A stretch of 34,570 nt of DNA, from NCBI GenBank assembly GCA_031380225.1, contig JANNFX010000144.1, positions 1 to 34,570 of the forward strand, read 5' to 3'. A program made the position numbers and the translations under genes. The notes under the pieces were generated by a model. That model was given only the letters and a program-made list of their open reading frames with translations, did no database searches and was not told the origin of the DNA. Origin of the DNA: JANNFX01 sp031380225 (GTDB lineage Bacteria; Pseudomonadota; Alphaproteobacteria; Rhizobiales; Hyphomicrobiaceae). Of this stretch, positions 32,337-34,570 are shown piece by piece (positions within the stretch are counted from its first letter, which is position 1; every line of letters starts with the position of its first letter).

Positions 32337-32906
32337 TTGATGATCAAAACAGTAACTGTTTTCGTGATGGCCTTACTCACAACTGGCGTGCCGGTTGGCA
32401 CAGCGCACGCCGCCGATGCGCCAATGGTTCTGAAATGGGCCGACCTGATGCCGCCCGCCGCGGCCCCAGCCGATCCGGCTAAGCCAAAATCGTTCTTCTC
32501 GGAAGCTCTGAAGAAGGCTGATGACGGCTCAGCCCCACCGCCGATGACTGAAGGCAAGTTCATGGCTTCCAAGCGGCGCCAGCCCGGCGATGGCAAACCG
32601 CCGGCCATCGTTGACAATCTCAACGGCACACGTGTGCAATTGGGTGGCTATATCGTCCCGCTCGATTTTGAGGCGACCAAGATCAAAGAATTTTTGCTGG
32701 TGCCGTTTGTAGGTGCCTGCATTCACGTGCCACCGCCGCCCGCCAATCAAATTGTGTTCGTGAAGTCAGCAGCGGGGATTGAAATCAGCGGCTCGTTCGA
32801 GCCGGTGACCGTGACCGGCACCATGAAGACCGAGGCAGCGTTTACGGGGCTGGCAGATGCCGGCTACACGATTGACGCTGATCAAATCGATATCATCAAG
32901 AAATGA
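32337..32906 (+). CDS. DUF3299 domain secreted protein
   Basis: This 189-residue protein has a signal peptide (MIKTVTVFVMALLTTGVP to AHAADAP). The DUF3299 signature is GTRVQLGGYIVPLDFEATKIKEFLLVPFVGACIHVPPPPANQIVFV-like: residues Y-I-V-P-L and C-I-H-V-P-P-P-P-x-N-Q are conserved. Function is unknown but the family clusters with ZrgA-type genes, so a role in metal handling is inferred. It starts 2 bp after the permease stop and overlaps the next gene region. Confidence 0.88.
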   Translation: MMIKTVTVFVMALLTTGVPVGTAHAADAPMVLKWADLMPPAAAPADPAKPKSFFSEALKKADDGSAPPPMTEGKFMASKRRQPGDGKPPAIVDNLNGTRVQLGGYIVPLDFEATKIKEFLLVPFVGACIHVPPPPANQIVFVKSAAGIEISGSFEPVTVTGTMKTEAAFTGLADAGYTIDADQIDIIKK

Positions 32907-32920
32907 GTGGAGACCAGGCT

Positions 32921-33556
32921 ATGACATCATCATCCAACACCACGCGTTGCGCCGCAGTTTTGGCAGCATTGGCTTCTGTGCTCGCCACATCCAACGCCTC
33001 CGCGCATCCGCACGTTTTTGTCAGCGTCAAAAATTCAGTGCTGTTCGACAAGGACACCGTCACTGGCATCGAACAGGCGTGGACGTTCGATGAGACCTAT
33101 ACTATTGGCGCCATCGAAGGCTTGGATAAGAACAAGGACGGCGCCTACACGCGCGCGGAATTGGCCGAACTGGCACAAGTCAACATCGATGGCTTGAAGG
33201 ACTTTGACTACTTCACTAACGCCACCCAGAACGGCACCCCGCTGAAGTTCTTGCCGCCGAAGGATTACTGGCTCGAGTATGCCGACAATACGCTGACCCT
33301 GCATTTGACCACGCCCCTCGAAAGGCCGTTGCCGTTGAAGGCCTCATCGTTCACGTACTCAGTCAGCGATCCCTCGTTCTTTATCGCCTTTGACTTTGCC
33401 AAAGTAGAGCCGGTCAAGACCGCGGGCACAGTCACTGACGGCTGCAAGGCAGCGCTTAAGGTGGAACCTGCTGATACCGAGACCACCGACTTGTCGTCGG
33501 CCTTCGGCGTGCAAGCCGAAGGCAGCGGCATGGTCGACGTCAGCTGCGCGAACTAG
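32921..33556 (+). CDS. DUF1007 family periplasmic protein
   Basis: This 211-residue protein has a signal peptide (MTSSSNTTRCAAVLAALASV, ending ASAHPHVF). The HPHVFVSV start and the EF-hand-like DKNKDGAYTRAELAELA segment are typical of DUF1007. DUF1007 genes often neighbour nickel/cobalt or zinc permeases; no such RcnA-type gene follows here. ATG 32921 with GGAG 8 nt upstream is preferred over ATG 32903, which overlaps the DUF3299 stop. Its last 17 bp overlap the convergent hisA gene. Confidence 0.85.
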   Translation: MTSSSNTTRCAAVLAALASVLATSNASAHPHVFVSVKNSVLFDKDTVTGIEQAWTFDETYTIGAIEGLDKNKDGAYTRAELAELAQVNIDGLKDFDYFTNATQNGTPLKFLPPKDYWLEYADNTLTLHLTTPLERPLPLKASSFTYSVSDPSFFIAFDFAKVEPVKTAGTVTDGCKAALKVEPADTETTDLSSAFGVQAEGSGMVDVSCAN

Positions 33557-34280
33557 CGCCCCGCAACACCCGCAACGCCTCAGCCGGATCGATGCGGCCG
33601 TCATATAGTGCGCGGCCGGAGATGGCGCCTTCGAGTTTCCGGTATTCGGGGCGGACGAGATCGTGGATGTCTTTGATCGAAGCAAGACCGCCGGAGGCGA
33701 TGACCGGGATACTCGTCGCTTCTGCCAGCGCCAAGGTGGCTGGCAGGTTGAGGCCCTTCAGAATGCCGTCGCGTTCGATGTCGGTGTAGATGATGGCCGA
33801 GACGCCGGCGTCTTCGAAGCGGGCGGCAAGTGCTGCGACTGTCAGTTCCGAAGTTTCGGCCCAGCCTTCGACCGCCACGCGGCCGCCCTTGGCATCGATA
33901 CCGACAGCGATACGGCCGGGGAACGTTTGGCACGCGGCGCGCACCAGTGCCGGATCACGTACCGCGATGGTCCCGAGAATGACGCGGCGGATGCCTTTGG
34001 CGAGCCACGCCTCGATGGTCGCCAGATCGCGGATGCCGCCACCCAACTGCACCGGCATCTTCACGGCGGCCAGGATGGCATCGACTGCGGCGCCATTGAC
34101 CGGGCGGCCCTCGAACGCGCCGTTCAAATCGACGACGTGCAGGTATTCGAAGCCTTGATCCTCAAACTGCTTGGCTTGATCGGCCGGATCGGCGTTGAAC
34201 ACCGTCGCCTGATCCATCTCGCCGAGCTTCAATCGCACGCATTGGCCGTCTTTGAGGTCGATGGCGGGGAATAGGATCAA
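33540..34280 (-). CDS. hisA: Phosphoribosylformimino-AICAR ribotide isomerase HisA
   Basis: This protein of about 246 residues is the TIM-barrel isomerase (ProFAR to PRFAR). Signature residues are ILFPAIDLKDGQCVRLKLG (catalytic Asp), VQLGGGIRD, VGIDAKGGRVAVEGW, YTDIERDGILKG (second catalytic Asp), VIASGGLAS, and GAISGRALYDGRIDPAEAL. The start is TTG 34280, placing the conserved MILFPAID at the N-terminus with AAGG 8 nt upstream; the longer frame to 34361 is not protein-like. The C-terminus (RVLRGASSRS) runs into the end of DUF1007 and is unlike the usual short HisA end. Confidence 0.95.
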   Translation of the reverse strand: MILFPAIDLKDGQCVRLKLGEMDQATVFNADPADQAKQFEDQGFEYLHVVDLNGAFEGRPVNGAAVDAILAAVKMPVQLGGGIRDLATIEAWLAKGIRRVILGTIAVRDPALVRAACQTFPGRIAVGIDAKGGRVAVEGWAETSELTVAALAARFEDAGVSAIIYTDIERDGILKGLNLPATLALAEATSIPVIASGGLASIKDIHDLVRPEYRKLEGAISGRALYDGRIDPAEALRVLRGASSRS

Positions 34281-34413
34281 AACGAGCGCCTTGAAGTTGT
34301 AAGGCCCGGTGAGTGGCCTTGAGTTTGCTACGATCTCAAGATCATAGTTGCGGCCGAGCAATCCCGCTCGCGTTGCGTTCCGTCAAGCGCGTCACCTGTC
34401 AAACCGTTGCGTC

Positions 34414-34570
34414 ATGTCGCCCAGATTACCACTCCACCGCCGGAAACAACGCGACGCGCTCATCGAAGCGGCGATGCCGCGGCGCGCGCTGACGGAAGCC
34501 GATGCCATCGACATCTGGATGGCGCGTTGGTTGCGCATTCGACCCGCCGATTTGATCCGCCGCTACGGCT
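34414..34570 (+). CDS. N-terminal part of an unrecognised basic protein, cut by the window end
   Basis: ATG 34414 opens a frame of 52 residues that continues past the right edge. It is basic and helical (MSPRLPLHRRKQRDALIEAA through MPRRALTEADAIDIWMARWL to IRPADLIRRYG). The end reads like a recognition helix of a helix-turn-helix protein, but that is inference. It is divergent from hisA, where hisH would be expected in a compact his operon. Confidence 0.5.
   Translation, partial: MSPRLPLHRRKQRDALIEAAMPRRALTEADAIDIWMARWLRIRPADLIRRYG

Overview
The window looks like a chromosomal segment of an alphaproteobacterium, most likely of the order Hyphomicrobiales (Rhizobiales). The evidence is the lptC/lptA-lptB-rpoN-ptsN block, the alphaproteobacterial character of IF-3, HisA and HisF, moderately high GC, and frequent GTG/TTG starts behind clear Shine-Dalgarno (SD) sequences. 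Family and genus cannot be fixed from the sequence alone. No rRNA, tRNA, CRISPR array, IS transposase or integrase was seen.

Left part (1-9.4 kb), accessory in character. It holds the 3' end of a small Cys-containing protein, a terminator, and a paired inverted-repeat element (351-480). Next come an AdoMet-decarboxylase-like protein that seems to lack the catalytic residues, a tautomerase and a small membrane protein. A gene-poor stretch of about 0.9 kb carries two perfect DnaA boxes, a possible 30-residue membrane peptide and a second paired repeat. A tight two-gene operon follows: a winged-helix-like protein, then a 1138-residue protein with two P-loop ATPase modules, the second HerA/FtsK-like. 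Its function is unknown; it is the best candidate here for an undescribed system. A CAP-domain lipoprotein and an 80-residue unknown protein close the region.

Middle part (9.4-27.1 kb), mostly housekeeping. An LptC-LptA fusion with two tandem OstA units, lptB, rpoN and ptsN form the LPS-export/nitrogen-sigma block, with no hpf between rpoN and ptsN. A DUF2147 protein follows. The ydcS-ydcT-ydcU-ydcV-patD operon couples putrescine-type uptake to gamma-aminobutyraldehyde oxidation. Then come a four-EF-hand lipoprotein directly upstream of ubiE, a PilZ protein, infC with an apparent ATC start, a GT4 glycosyltransferase and an alpha/beta hydrolase. A third paired repeat of a different family lies just before hisF.

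Right part (27.1-34.5 kb). hisF and hisA lie on the same strand but are separated by about 5 kb. A 66-bp copy of the hisA 3' end (58/66 identical) remains near hisF. Its differences within the last 56 bp are all synonymous. The DNA between the two copies (about 28.56-33.56 kb) therefore looks like an islet inserted at the 3' end of hisA. Its cargo is a Uma2-family protein and a divergent operon resembling the zrg zinc-uptake system: DUF2946-like protein, ZrgA/DUF2796, ABC ATPase, FtsX-type permease, DUF3299 and DUF1007. The window ends inside a small basic ORF divergent from hisA.
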